The notes under the pieces are model-generated. The model was not told where the DNA came from. It did no database searches and was given only the letters and a program-made list of their open reading frames with translations. From assembly GCA_965208395.1 (NCBI GenBank), contig CBDBON010000001.1, forward strand, positions 124,001 through 188,000: a stretch of DNA of 64,000 nt, in the 5' to 3' direction. This DNA comes from CBDBON01 sp965208395. Lineage in GTDB: Bacteria > Chloroflexota > Dehalococcoidia > Lucifugimonadales > CBDBON01. Positions 17,010-25,477 of this stretch are shown one piece after another. Made by a program: the position numbers and the translations under genes. Each line of letters opens with the position of its first letter. Position 1 is the first letter of the stretch.

Positions 17010-18425
17010 CTAGGCCCGCTGGTACTCCCGCGTGGAGGCGACCAGCCTGAGCATGTCGCCAACCCGCCGCTCGGAGCGGTCGCCGGGCCGGCGTCCGATG
17101 AGAGTCAGGTCTCCCTCCCGTCCGGCGAACTCTACCAGGGAGGCGCGCGTGTCAGCCTGGACTGCTATCGGACCCGCCAGGTCCAGGCACCGGTCGACCA
17201 GTTCGTCGGGAGTGATCGAGCTGCCGTTCTCCGTGGCGAGCCTCTCGATGATCGCCTGGATGCCCGGGCTTTCGACGTTGCTCAGCTCCTTCGCCGCGAA
17301 GTTGACCCGTTCCACGAGCGCGCCGCTGTCGACCCACTCGTCTCCCTCGTGCCAGCCCTCGACCGTCGGCGGCTGGAGCAGCCCCTGCCCCATGAAGAAG
17401 GCCTGCTGGGCCAGCTGAAACACCTCTTCCGTCGGGGACCGGTAGCTGCCGGCCATCCGGACGGCTCCGACGATCAGCTCGACGGGGCCCTTCATCCGGG
17501 CGAAGCGCGCCCTGTCCGACTTGAAGTAGTCGGAATTGAACAGGGTCCTGAGAACGGAGCGTATCTCGTGGTTCGACTCGAAGTAGGAGTCGATCATCGC
17601 CTGGATGACCGCCTCGCCCTCCTCGTCGATCTCGTCCGAGGCGAAGTACTGGAACAGGCGGGTGCAGACGAACCGCGCCGTCGCCTCCTGCCGTTCGATG
17701 ATCTCGATGATGTCCTCGCCGTTGAAGCGGCCCGTCTCGCCCAGGAAGGTCTTCTCTCCGTCGTCGTGGTCATAGTCGCGGTAGCCGAAGTGCCAGGCGA
17801 TACGGCTGTACGGCCAGATCGAGTCCTTCATCGCGCGTACGGACATGTACTCGGCGTTGCCGAGAGTCCAGCCGGTGAAGGCCCGCGCCGCCTCCTTGAT
17901 GTCCTCCTCCGAGTAGTTGCCGATCCCCATCGAGAAGAGCTCGAGCAGCTCTCTTCCGTAGTTCTCGTTGATGGCGCCCCTGTGGTTGTCGTTGTTGTCC
18001 AGCCAGATGATCATCGCCGGATCCCTGGACAGCTCGAGGAGGATGTTCCCGAAGTTGCCCAGCCCGTGGCGCCGGAAGGCGTCGATCTGGTTGAGCAGCG
18101 AGCGCGCCTGGTTCAGCTTCGAATACCCGGTGGCGAAGAGGCCGTGCCAGAAGAGCGCAATCTTCTCCTCCAGCGGACACCTCGTGCTGACCATCCGGTA
18201 GAGCCAGTATGCGGCAGACCCGTACAGGTCCCGCATCTCCCCCTGGTCCGGGTGGTAGCGCCGGATGATGTCGTCCGGCATGTTCTGAGGGTCGCCGGGA
18301 TGGAGGAGCTCTTCGACCGTCGCCTCGTACCCCTTGGCCGCGTACTCCTCCAGCTCGGCCCTGGTGGCGCCGAAACCTGCCCGGCGCAGCAGGTGAGCCA
18401 TCAACGCGATGTCTCGATCAGCCAT
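17010..18425 (-). CDS. DUF1800 family protein 1
   Basis: A 471-residue DUF1800 protein. The N-terminal HLLRRAGFGAT, central NENYGRELLELFSMGIGNYSEEDIKEAARAFTGWT and C-terminal QPPTVEGWHEG are the family hallmarks. Function is unknown; DUF1800 genes regularly sit beside DUF1501 genes. ATG 18425 follows AAGGAGG; the frame is open farther upstream only because it overlaps DUF1501 in another frame. No signal peptide is visible. Transcribed with DUF1501 (upstream, 20 bases away) and the small membrane protein. Confidence 0.92.
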   Translation of the reverse strand: MADRDIALMAHLLRRAGFGATRAELEEYAAKGYEATVEELLHPGDPQNMPDDIIRRYHPDQGEMRDLYGSAAYWLYRMVSTRCPLEEKIALFWHGLFATGYSKLNQARSLLNQIDAFRRHGLGNFGNILLELSRDPAMIIWLDNNDNHRGAINENYGRELLELFSMGIGNYSEEDIKEAARAFTGWTLGNAEYMSVRAMKDSIWPYSRIAWHFGYRDYDHDDGEKTFLGETGRFNGEDIIEIIERQEATARFVCTRLFQYFASDEIDEEGEAVIQAMIDSYFESNHEIRSVLRTLFNSDYFKSDRARFARMKGPVELIVGAVRMAGSYRSPTEEVFQLAQQAFFMGQGLLQPPTVEGWHEGDEWVDSGALVERVNFAAKELSNVESPGIQAIIERLATENGSSITPDELVDRCLDLAGPIAVQADTRASLVEFAGREGDLTLIGRRPGDRSERRVGDMLRLVASTREYQRA

Positions 18426-18445
18426 GCCGACCTCCTTCCGGACCT

Positions 18446-19591
18446 CTACAGAAAATCGAACTGCTCGAACTTGCCGTTGACTATCGGCGCGGCCTCCAAC
18501 TCTAGGCCCCGCTCGAGTATCGTCGTGTAGGTGTTCCTGAAGTCGTTGTTGAAGTGGAGGTCCCCCTCGAGCTGGTCCTCCTCCTTCAGCGACGGATATG
18601 CTCCGTACATTCCGCCCTTGACGTCGCCGCCGATCACGAACGCGACTCCGCCCGAGCCGTGGTCCGTGCCCGAGCCGTTGTCCTTGATGCGTCTTCCGAA
18701 CTCCGAGAATATGAAGATGACCGTGTCGTCCTCCCGGTCGTGCTCCCGGAGGTCGTCGTAGAAGTCGCCGACCGCGCCGGACACCTCGTCCCACAGCTTC
18801 GCATGGGTGGCGAGCTCCCCCGAGTGGGTGTCGAAGCTGCCGTGCTGCGTGTAGTAGATGCGCGTCCCAAGGTCTGCGAACATCACCTGGGCCACGCTCT
18901 TGAGGCTCTGGCCCATCGGGTCGGCCGCGTACTCGACGTTGGAGGAGTACATCTCCGGCGCGGTGCGCAGGATGTCCGCGCCCTTCAGCGCGTCGCTGCC
19001 CGTCTGCCCCAGGAAGTCCATGACCGGGTCCCTGCCGCGCTCGCCGCCGTACATCTTGGCGAAGGCCTCCAGCGCGTACTTCCTGAGCGCCTCGTCCTCT
19101 ATGTCGGGGAAGAGGCCGTAGGTCTCCAGGTTGCCGACCGACGCCACCGGCACTCCGCGCACGCCGAGCGCGCGCGGCAGCCCGCGTCCGAAGTTCACTC
19201 CCGTCAGGACGTTCTCCCCCTGGGGGTCGATGTCCCTGATGGCCCTGCCGAGCCAGCCCTCCGTTCCGATGTCGTCCGGCTCTGCGGTGTGCCAGATGTC
19301 CATCGACCGGAAGTGCGATCGGTTGGGATTCGGGTAGCCGATGCCGTTGATGACGGCGACTCTGCCCTCGTCCCACAGCCGCTTGACTGCCCCCATGTGG
19401 GAGCTGAAGCCCAGGCCGTCGCCCACAGGGAGGACGTCATCGTGCTCCACTCTCACCGTTGGCCTGTAGTCGTAGTAGTGACCATCCTCGTAGGGGACGA
19501 CGGTATTGAGGTAGTCGTTCCCTCCCGAGAGCTGGATCACCACAAGGTTCTTCTTGCCGTTTCCGTTGGTGCTGCCGTTTCCGGACGCCAT
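18446..19591 (-). CDS. DUF1501 family protein 1
   Basis: A 381-residue DUF1501 protein, distantly related to the alkaline phosphatase/sulfatase fold. It shows LSGGNDYLNTVVPY, a central FDTH motif and FSEFGRRIKDNGSGTDHGSGG near residue 285. Many DUF1501 proteins begin with a twin-arginine signal; here the N-terminus is MASGNGSTNGNG then KKNLVVIQLSGG, with no RR motif or hydrophobic segment. ATG 19591 was chosen for its AGGAGG site; a frame extension upstream exists (it has RR but no hydrophobic core). First gene of its operon. Confidence 0.92.
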   Translation of the reverse strand: MASGNGSTNGNGKKNLVVIQLSGGNDYLNTVVPYEDGHYYDYRPTVRVEHDDVLPVGDGLGFSSHMGAVKRLWDEGRVAVINGIGYPNPNRSHFRSMDIWHTAEPDDIGTEGWLGRAIRDIDPQGENVLTGVNFGRGLPRALGVRGVPVASVGNLETYGLFPDIEDEALRKYALEAFAKMYGGERGRDPVMDFLGQTGSDALKGADILRTAPEMYSSNVEYAADPMGQSLKSVAQVMFADLGTRIYYTQHGSFDTHSGELATHAKLWDEVSGAVGDFYDDLREHDREDDTVIFIFSEFGRRIKDNGSGTDHGSGGVAFVIGGDVKGGMYGAYPSLKEEDQLEGDLHFNNDFRNTYTTILERGLELEAAPIVNGKFEQFDFL

Positions 19592-19660
19592 CGCACGCCT
19601 CCTGATCGACACTCGCTCCGATAGTCGTACCAATCTACACCGAACCGTCGTGCACGGCAA

Positions 19661-19711
19661 CCCCTTACACCTATATATTTATGTGTAACGAAGTGCACCA
19701 GAAGCGCACCT
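19661..19711 (+). repeat. AT-rich intergenic repeat, type B copy 1
   Basis: CCTATATATTTATGTGTAAC followed by AGTGCACC and AGCGCACC, matching the AT-rich arms at 36247-36292, 36358-36405, 50099-50146 and 50249-50301. It lies just upstream of the DUF1501 operon, so it could carry its promoter. Its GC hairpin partner is not evident here. Confidence 0.6.
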
Positions 19712-19765
19712 TTTTCAAAGGCTGTCCTACTCTCCTGGCGCGGACGTCCGGCCGAGTGTGGGATG

Positions 19766-21418
19766 CTACCGCGGGATAACCGGCAGCGTGATGTGTGACG
19801 CCCGCTCGCCTCCGTGGTGCACGGTCTGACTGGCAACCTGCAGCTCTGCGTCCATTCCCGGTCGATTGCCCGTGTTGGGGTTCCGGTCCATCCTCGGAAA
19901 ATTACTGCTCGTCACGTCGACCCGGATGCGGTGTCCGGCCTTGAAGACGATGCTCGTCTCCCACATGTCGATCGTGTAACGGTAGACCCGCCCCGGCTCG
20001 ATCAGCGTCGACTCCTCGATAGATTCCCGGAACCGCGCGCGCTGGAGCCCCTCACAGACGTTGATCGCCCGGCCGTCGGGGTAGACGTCCACAAGCGTCG
20101 CCGCGAAGTCGGTGTCACGTGCGCTCGACGACGCGTACAGAGTCATCTCCACCGGGCCGGTCACCTCCAGGTCTCTTTCCAGCACCTCAGACGTGTACAC
20201 CAGCACGTCGTCCCGCCGCTCCACCGGACGGCGATCGTGAGGGCCCGTGAAGTCACGGTGCATGATCGGGCCGCCCAGCGTCGGAACAGGCCGCTCCGGG
20301 TCGTACTCGTACCGGTCGACGCCGGCGTCGGCGGGCGCCTCTGCGGTCAGCGTCCCGTCACCGAACGTCGAGTTCGCGCCGGTCGAGCTGCCAAGGTGGT
20401 ACCGGGTGTAGACCGTTCGCGAGAGGGGCCACTCATTCTCGCCGCGCCACACGTCGTCGCCCATCACGAATATGCGCACTGGGGGCTCGGAGTCGATCCC
20501 GGTGTCGATGCCCTTCAGACGCTGATCGAACCAGCGCAGGTTCTCGGCAACGAAGTCGATCGTCCCCGCGCCCCGGTGGTCTATGTCTCCGTACAGGTCG
20601 CCGGACGAGAAGGCGTAGTGCGTCCACGGGCCGACGATGATTCGCGTCCGGCGCCGCGTCTCCTCGCTGCGCGCCCTCCCTATCCAGCCGAGGAACTGCT
20701 TGAAGACGTCGTGAAGCAGCGTGTCGTACCAGCCGGTAATGAAGTAGGCGGGCGTGTCCACCTCGTCGTACCGGTCCCGGAGGCTGTAGGAGCTCCAGAA
20801 GTCGTCGTAGGTGGAGCGCCGGATGATCTCCCTGTAGAAAGGGGCGTCGACGATGTCGTCGAGCGCCGAGATGAGGGGCAGTCTCCTGTAGAGCGCGTAC
20901 CAGTCCAGCAGGCCGAAGCCGGACCGGTGCACCGTCCTACCGGCGATGATGCCGAAGAAGAGAGCCGAGTGGAGGCCGAGAGCGCCTCCCGGACGGTAGC
21001 CGAAGTTGTCCTGCTGAGACGCTATGGGCACGAGGCCCTTGACGTAGGGGCTGCGCAGCGGGGCGGGCTGGGTCTGGACGAAGCCCGGGTAGGAGATGCC
21101 GAACATCCCGATGTTGCCGTCGCACCAGGGCTGCGCGCCGATCCATTGCTGCGTGTCGTACCCGTCCTCGGCCTCGTTAATGTACGGCTCCCACGACCCC
21201 TCCGAGTCGAACCGACCGCGGCAGTCCTGCATCACGACGGCGTAGCCGGCCTCCACGAAGCGTCGCGTCCACTCGATGTAGACGGGCTCCTGGTTGTCGT
21301 AGATCGTCCTTAGCAGCAGCGTCGGGAACGGCCCGCCGCCGGACGGCCGGTAGATGTCGGTCGACAGGCCCACTCCGTCCCTCATCGGGACCTTGACGTC
21401 GATGTTTACCGAGACCAT
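19766..21418 (-). CDS. CocE/NonD family (S15-like) hydrolase 2
   Basis: A 550-residue paralogue of the 14019 protein. It starts VSVNIDVKVPMRDGVGLSTDIY after the initiator; the nucleophile motif is MFGISYPGFVQT (GxSYxG) and the histidine motif GPWTHYAF. The C-terminal jelly-roll ends FKAGHRIRVDVTSSNFPRMDRN. No signal peptide. It is separated from the DUF1501 operon by a repeat. ATG 21418 lacks a strong ribosome site. Substrate unknown. Confidence 0.88.
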   Translation of the reverse strand: MVSVNIDVKVPMRDGVGLSTDIYRPSGGGPFPTLLLRTIYDNQEPVYIEWTRRFVEAGYAVVMQDCRGRFDSEGSWEPYINEAEDGYDTQQWIGAQPWCDGNIGMFGISYPGFVQTQPAPLRSPYVKGLVPIASQQDNFGYRPGGALGLHSALFFGIIAGRTVHRSGFGLLDWYALYRRLPLISALDDIVDAPFYREIIRRSTYDDFWSSYSLRDRYDEVDTPAYFITGWYDTLLHDVFKQFLGWIGRARSEETRRRTRIIVGPWTHYAFSSGDLYGDIDHRGAGTIDFVAENLRWFDQRLKGIDTGIDSEPPVRIFVMGDDVWRGENEWPLSRTVYTRYHLGSSTGANSTFGDGTLTAEAPADAGVDRYEYDPERPVPTLGGPIMHRDFTGPHDRRPVERRDDVLVYTSEVLERDLEVTGPVEMTLYASSSARDTDFAATLVDVYPDGRAINVCEGLQRARFRESIEESTLIEPGRVYRYTIDMWETSIVFKAGHRIRVDVTSSNFPRMDRNPNTGNRPGMDAELQVASQTVHHGGERASHITLPVIPR

Positions 21419-21586
21419 CCGCTCCCCGCTCCGGTCGTACCTCTTGCCTCTTTACTTGGCTCCAACGTTAGAATGTCCTCTAGGGAGATTTCTAGGTCGG
21501 CAAGGATAAGATGAATAGAATTACGCACACTATTGCTCGGCCTGTTAAGGTCTCAACCTTCGCGGCGCGGCGAGGCCGCTGCTAGG

Positions 21587-22444
21587 ATGACGGCGCAGAT
21601 GGAGACGCTTCCTGAGAGAGGCGCGGAGCCCGCGTCAGCGTACCTGGAGACCGACGATCTGCGCCTCCACTACGTCGAGTGGGGAGACCGCGCGGCGCGC
21701 CCGCTCCTCCTGTTGCACGGTCTGCAGGACTGCGCCCGGAGCTGGGACCACTTCGCGCGGGGGATGGCGTCCGACCACCGCGTCATCGCCCTGGACCACC
21801 GCGGCCACGGCGACAGCGGGTGGGCCTCCCCTCGACGGTATAGGCTGCGCGACTACGTTTCGGACGTCGAGGCACTGGCGCGCCGGCTGGAGCTGACCAA
21901 CATCGTGCTGGTCGGACACTCGGCAGGCGGGCGCAACGCGTGGATGTACGCGCTGGCTCATCCGTCGACCGTCTCCTCCCTGGTGATCGTGGACATCGAT
22001 CCCGACGCCGTGAATCCGGCCTCGCGGGTCATGTTCAGACGCTACCACTCCGAGTCGGACGAGCTGGAGTCGCTGGACGCCGTCGTAGAGCGTCTGCGGA
22101 GCCGTCAGCCCATGTCGACTGACGAGATGCTCCTGCACCAGGCTTCACACATGACGAGGACGCTGGACGGGGGAGCGCGCCTCTGGAAGCGCGACCGCAA
22201 CCTGCTCCGGGCCTACGAGCGCCCCAACCTGTGGGACGAGTGGCAGAGGATCAGGCATCCGACGCTCATCGTCCGCGGGCGGCAGAGCGAGCTCCTGACC
22301 CACGATGTGGCGGTCCGGATGCGTGAGACGGTTCCCGGAGCCCGGCTCGTCGAGCTCGACGGGGGCGGACACTGGTTCTACCAGGAGTTTCCGGGCGCTT
22401 TCGAGACGGCGGTGCGCTGGTTTCTACGGCCTTCGGCGAGCTGA
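21587..22444 (+). CDS. Alpha/beta hydrolase
   Basis: A 285-residue alpha/beta-fold hydrolase. LLHGLQDCARSWD is the oxyanion loop, VGHSAGGRNAW carries the nucleophile, and the histidine is in DGGGHWFYQEFP. The position of the acid after LIVRGRQSELL is occupied by Ser/Glu rather than a clear Asp, so the acid may be a glutamate. ATG 21587 has only a weak AGG upstream; ATG 21599 is possible. A single gene, convergent with the crotonase gene. Confidence 0.82.
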   Translation: MTAQMETLPERGAEPASAYLETDDLRLHYVEWGDRAARPLLLLHGLQDCARSWDHFARGMASDHRVIALDHRGHGDSGWASPRRYRLRDYVSDVEALARRLELTNIVLVGHSAGGRNAWMYALAHPSTVSSLVIVDIDPDAVNPASRVMFRRYHSESDELESLDAVVERLRSRQPMSTDEMLLHQASHMTRTLDGGARLWKRDRNLLRAYERPNLWDEWQRIRHPTLIVRGRQSELLTHDVAVRMRETVPGARLVELDGGGHWFYQEFPGAFETAVRWFLRPSAS

Positions 22445-22454
22445 CGCCCTGCGG

Positions 22455-22490
22455 CCTCTTCCCCGTCGACCGGGGGAGATTTGGGATTGG
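22455..22490. repeat. Type A GC hairpin between convergent genes
   Basis: CTCTTCCCC-GTCGAC-CGGGGGAGAT, then TTGGGATTGG, a degenerate copy of the type A repeat. It lies between the convergent alpha/beta hydrolase and crotonase genes, where a bidirectional terminator would be expected. Confidence 0.5.
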
Positions 22491-22496
22491 CGTGAG

Positions 22497-23351
22497 CTAT
22501 CTGCCCGTGAACCGGGGGCTACGCTTCTCGACGAAGGCGCGCACTCCCTCGCGGTGGTCCTCGGTGCGGCGAGCTATCTCCTGCGCGACCCCGGCCAGCT
22601 CCATGCTCTCCTCGAAACCGACGTGGAGCGACTGCTGGATCAGCCGCTTGGTCAGCGCCATTCCATAGGTCGCCCCGCTCGCCAGGCCGGCGGCCAGCTC
22701 CATCGTCGTGTGGAGAAGCTCCTCGTGAGGCGTCACCCTGGAGGCGATGCCCAGCCTGAGCGCCTCCTGCGCGTCGATCACCTGGCCCGTGTACTGAAGC
22801 AGAAGAGTGTTGCCCAGGCCGATCATCCTGGGGAGTTGCCAGCATGAACCGTCCGCCGGGATGAGCCCCCGCCTGATGAACGTCTCGGAGAAGCGGGCGT
22901 TTTCCGATGCGATCCGGATGTCGCACGACAGCGCGATGCCCATGCCGAGTCCCATCGCATATCCGTTGACGGCGGCGATTGAGGGCTTCTCAAGCCGGTG
23001 CAGTCTGACCGGCACCGACCTGACGCCGTCGAAAGCGCCCTGCCGACCCCGCTCGCTCTCCCACTGCTCCTCCAGGTAGTCCCACGGTCGGACGTCCGGT
23101 GGAACAGGCTCTTCGTCGTCGGCTCCACGCGCGGCCCGGTTCATCTGCTTCACATTTGCGCCCGAACAGAAGGACGGGTCCCGCCCGGTTATCACGAGCG
23201 TCCGAAGGGAGGCGTCCGATTCGAGACGGTCGATCTCCCCGCATATCTCCTCGGCCATCTCATCGCTGATGGCGTTGCGAGTGGGAGCGTCGTCCATCGT
23301 GATGGTAAGGACGCCGTCTCTCTCCTCGACCTGGATATAGTCGCTAGCCAT
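22497..23351 (-). CDS. Enoyl-CoA hydratase/isomerase family protein
   Basis: A 284-residue crotonase-fold protein. Oxyanion-hole segments FCSGANVKQM and GYAMGLGMGIALSCDIR are present. At the second catalytic glutamate region it reads GLIPADGSCWQLPR, closer to PaaG-type isomerases than to standard hydratases (GxxPGxGGTQ). A 25-residue insert (ARGADDEEPVPPDVRPWDYL) follows the first oxyanion loop. It probably acts on a CoA thioester; which one is unknown. CoxG-like protein lies immediately upstream on the same strand. Confidence 0.85.
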   Translation of the reverse strand: MASDYIQVEERDGVLTITMDDAPTRNAISDEMAEEICGEIDRLESDASLRTLVITGRDPSFCSGANVKQMNRAARGADDEEPVPPDVRPWDYLEEQWESERGRQGAFDGVRSVPVRLHRLEKPSIAAVNGYAMGLGMGIALSCDIRIASENARFSETFIRRGLIPADGSCWQLPRMIGLGNTLLLQYTGQVIDAQEALRLGIASRVTPHEELLHTTMELAAGLASGATYGMALTKRLIQQSLHVGFEESMELAGVAQEIARRTEDHREGVRAFVEKRSPRFTGR

Positions 23352-23365
23352 TCCGGTGGTCCCTC

Positions 23366-23803
23366 TCAGCTCTCGATCTTGGAGCCGATGCAGTCGAAGA
23401 ACTGCTTCATGACCATCTTCGATGCGCTTCCCATCATCCTCTGGCCGACTCTGGCCACCGTCCCGGTCACGTGCGCCTCCGCCTCGATCTCCACGGTCGT
23501 CCGTTCTCCCTCCTCGACGAAGCTTAGAAGCGCCTCACCCCTGGCGGTTCCCATGACGCCGCCGCCGCTGACCGTCAGCCGGTAGGAGTCGGGCGGGCTC
23601 TTATCTCCGATCTCCACGCTGGCCTTGTAAGACCCCACGACGGGGCCCACCCCGATCCTGAGCTCGACCTCGTAGGCGTCCTCCCCGGACGCCTCGAAGC
23701 TCTTGCATCCGGGGATGCAGCCGACCAGCACCTCCGGGTCCTGTAGGAGTTCCCAGACCTTCTGCCGTGGAGCCGCGAAGGTGTATGAGCCGTCTACCTT
23801 CAT
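23366..23803 (-). CDS. CoxG-like SRPBCC protein
   Basis: A 145-residue protein of the carbon monoxide dehydrogenase subunit G family (SRPBCC fold): DGSYTFAAPRQKVWELLQDPEVLVGCIPGCKSFE is characteristic. In Oligotropha carboxidovorans CoxG recruits CO dehydrogenase to the membrane. It precedes the crotonase gene by 14 bases and is divergent from coxS/coxM, so a role with these hydroxylase subunits is plausible. Confidence 0.85.
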   Translation of the reverse strand: MKVDGSYTFAAPRQKVWELLQDPEVLVGCIPGCKSFEASGEDAYEVELRIGVGPVVGSYKASVEIGDKSPPDSYRLTVSGGGVMGTARGEALLSFVEEGERTTVEIEAEAHVTGTVARVGQRMMGSASKMVMKQFFDCIGSKIES

Positions 23804-23990
23804 GGGAGCCAGCCTCCGTCAAGATTGGACTAATCTAACATACACCGGTCGAGCCACGCATCAAAATCAGGATTCGCTGGCTTTCGTGTTATGGACTGTT
23901 GAGAGGGCAGTCTCGAGAATCCTGATTCTGACAGTTACTCCTCGCCATCCTATCTCAGATCGCCCCCCTATAGCCCCTCGGGGGATTTGC

Positions 23991-23999
23991 TGATATAAT
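23991..23999 (+). promoter_or_regulatory. Extended -10 promoter of coxS-coxM
   Basis: TGATATAAT, an extended -10 element about 55 bases before the start of the iron-sulfur subunit gene. No good -35 was seen upstream. Confidence 0.55.
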
Positions 24000-24053
24000 C
24001 CGCCCATTCCTCGCGCCGTATCGTCGTCGCGCCGATCGCTGGAGGTCATGCCC

Positions 24054-24521
24054 ATGGGACGCAGCGTGTCCATAACAGTCAACGGGACAACTCATCAGAA
24101 CGATATAGAGCCGCGAACGCTGCTCTCCACCTATATCCGTGAGATACTCAACCTCACCGGCACCCACATAGGGTGCGACACGAGCAACTGCGGAGCGTGT
24201 ACGGTCATCCTCAACGGCTCCGCCGTCAAGTCCTGCACGCTCTTCGCGGTACAGGCGGACGGCGGGGAGGTCACGACCATCGAAGGGCTCGCCAAGAACG
24301 GAGAGATGCACCCGCTCCAGGAGGGATTCTGGGAGAAGCACGGCCTCCAGTGCGGCTTCTGCACTCCCGGCATGATCCTCGCCGCCTCTGATCTCCTCAA
24401 CAGGAATCCGAACCCCACGGAGCAGGAGATCCGGAGGGGCATCTCAGGCAATCTCTGCCGATGCACCGGCTACCAGAACATCGTGAAGGCTATCCAGTAC
24501 GCGGCCGGCGATAGGAGCTAG
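24054..24521 (+). CDS. (2Fe-2S) subunit of a molybdenum hydroxylase (CoxS-like)
   Basis: A 155-residue small subunit of the xanthine oxidase/CO dehydrogenase family with two [2Fe-2S] clusters: the plant-type cluster at CDTSNCGACTV plus the following cysteine, and the helical-domain cluster at QCGFCTPGM and NLCRCTGYQNIVKA. ATG 24054 was preferred to ATG 24048 because GGAGG at 24041 is eight bases from the former and only two from the latter. No large molybdopterin subunit is encoded next to it. Confidence 0.93.
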   Translation: MGRSVSITVNGTTHQNDIEPRTLLSTYIREILNLTGTHIGCDTSNCGACTVILNGSAVKSCTLFAVQADGGEVTTIEGLAKNGEMHPLQEGFWEKHGLQCGFCTPGMILAASDLLNRNPNPTEQEIRRGISGNLCRCTGYQNIVKAIQYAAGDRS

Positions 24522-24553
24522 CCGCCGGACAGGCGGACTGACAGGAGGCTGAG

Positions 24554-25420
24554 ATGACCACCAGCGCCTTCGAATACCACGCACCATCGAGCGCCGGCGA
24601 GGCCGTCGAGTTGCTTGCGAAACACGGGGACGGCGCCAAGATCCTGGCGGGAGGACACAGCCTAATTCCTCTGATGAAGACCAGGCTCGCGCGCCCCGAC
24701 GTGATCATAGACTTGGGCAAGGTACAGGGCATGAGCTACGTCCGAGACGAGAAGGGCGGACTCGCCATCGGCGCGATGACCACCTACTACCAGCTCGAGT
24801 CGTCGGACCTGGTGCAGAGCCGCGCGCCCGCCCTTTCCGACGCCGCCTCCGTCGTGGCCGACCCGCAGGTGCGCAACATGGGCACCATCGGCGGAAGCCT
24901 CGCCCACTCCGACCCGGCGGCCGATCTGCCCGCCGTCGTCATCGCCCTGAGGGCCAGTATAATCACCAGCTCTTCGGGGGAACACCGAACGATAGAGGCT
25001 GACGACCTGTTCGTCGACCTGCTGACGACTTCACTGAGGTCCGACGAGATCCTGAGCGAGGTAAGGATTCCGGCGCCGGCGGAGGGAAGCGGAAGCGCCT
25101 ACGTCAAGTTTGCCAACAAGGCTTCGCACTTCGCCATAGTCGGCGTTGCGGCGTCCGTCACGCTCGGCTCGGACGGGTCCTGCCAGGACGTCTCCATCGG
25201 CGTCACCGGCGCCGGGGCCAGCGCCACGAGGGCTGCGGCCGCCGAGGTTGCGCTCACGGGAAGCAAAGCTGACGACGACGCAATCAGAAGCGCGGCGTCG
25301 CAGGCCGCGGCGGGCATCGACTTCAATGATGATGTGCACGCGTCAGGGGCGTACCGAGAGCACCTGACCAAGGTCTTCACCGAGCGGGCGCTGAAGGCTG
25401 CCGTCGCCCGAGCGCGCTAG
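24554..25420 (+). CDS. FAD-binding subunit of a molybdenum hydroxylase (CoxM-like)
   Basis: A 288-residue medium subunit of the xanthine dehydrogenase family. FAD motifs KILAGGHSLIPLMKTR and NMGTIGGSLAHSDPAAD are intact, followed by the CO-dehydrogenase flavoprotein C-terminal domain. It lies 32 bases after the 2Fe-2S subunit gene. The operon stops here: the next element is a hairpin repeat and then an opposite-strand gene, so the catalytic large subunit must be encoded elsewhere or be absent. Confidence 0.92.
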   Translation: MTTSAFEYHAPSSAGEAVELLAKHGDGAKILAGGHSLIPLMKTRLARPDVIIDLGKVQGMSYVRDEKGGLAIGAMTTYYQLESSDLVQSRAPALSDAASVVADPQVRNMGTIGGSLAHSDPAADLPAVVIALRASIITSSSGEHRTIEADDLFVDLLTTSLRSDEILSEVRIPAPAEGSGSAYVKFANKASHFAIVGVAASVTLGSDGSCQDVSIGVTGAGASATRAAAAEVALTGSKADDDAIRSAASQAAAGIDFNDDVHASGAYREHLTKVFTERALKAAVARAR

Positions 25421-25430
25421 GATGTTTCTG

Positions 25431-25475
25431 TCCCTTCCCCCGGCTCCGCGGGGGAAGGTTAGGATGGGGGTCTTC
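25431..25475. repeat. Type A GC hairpin repeat
   Basis: CCTTCCCCC-GGCTCCGC-GGGGGAAGG followed by TTAGGATGGGGGTC, between the convergent coxM-like and DRTGG genes. It could terminate both transcripts; it belongs to the dispersed repeat family. Confidence 0.75.
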
Positions 25476-25477
25476 TA

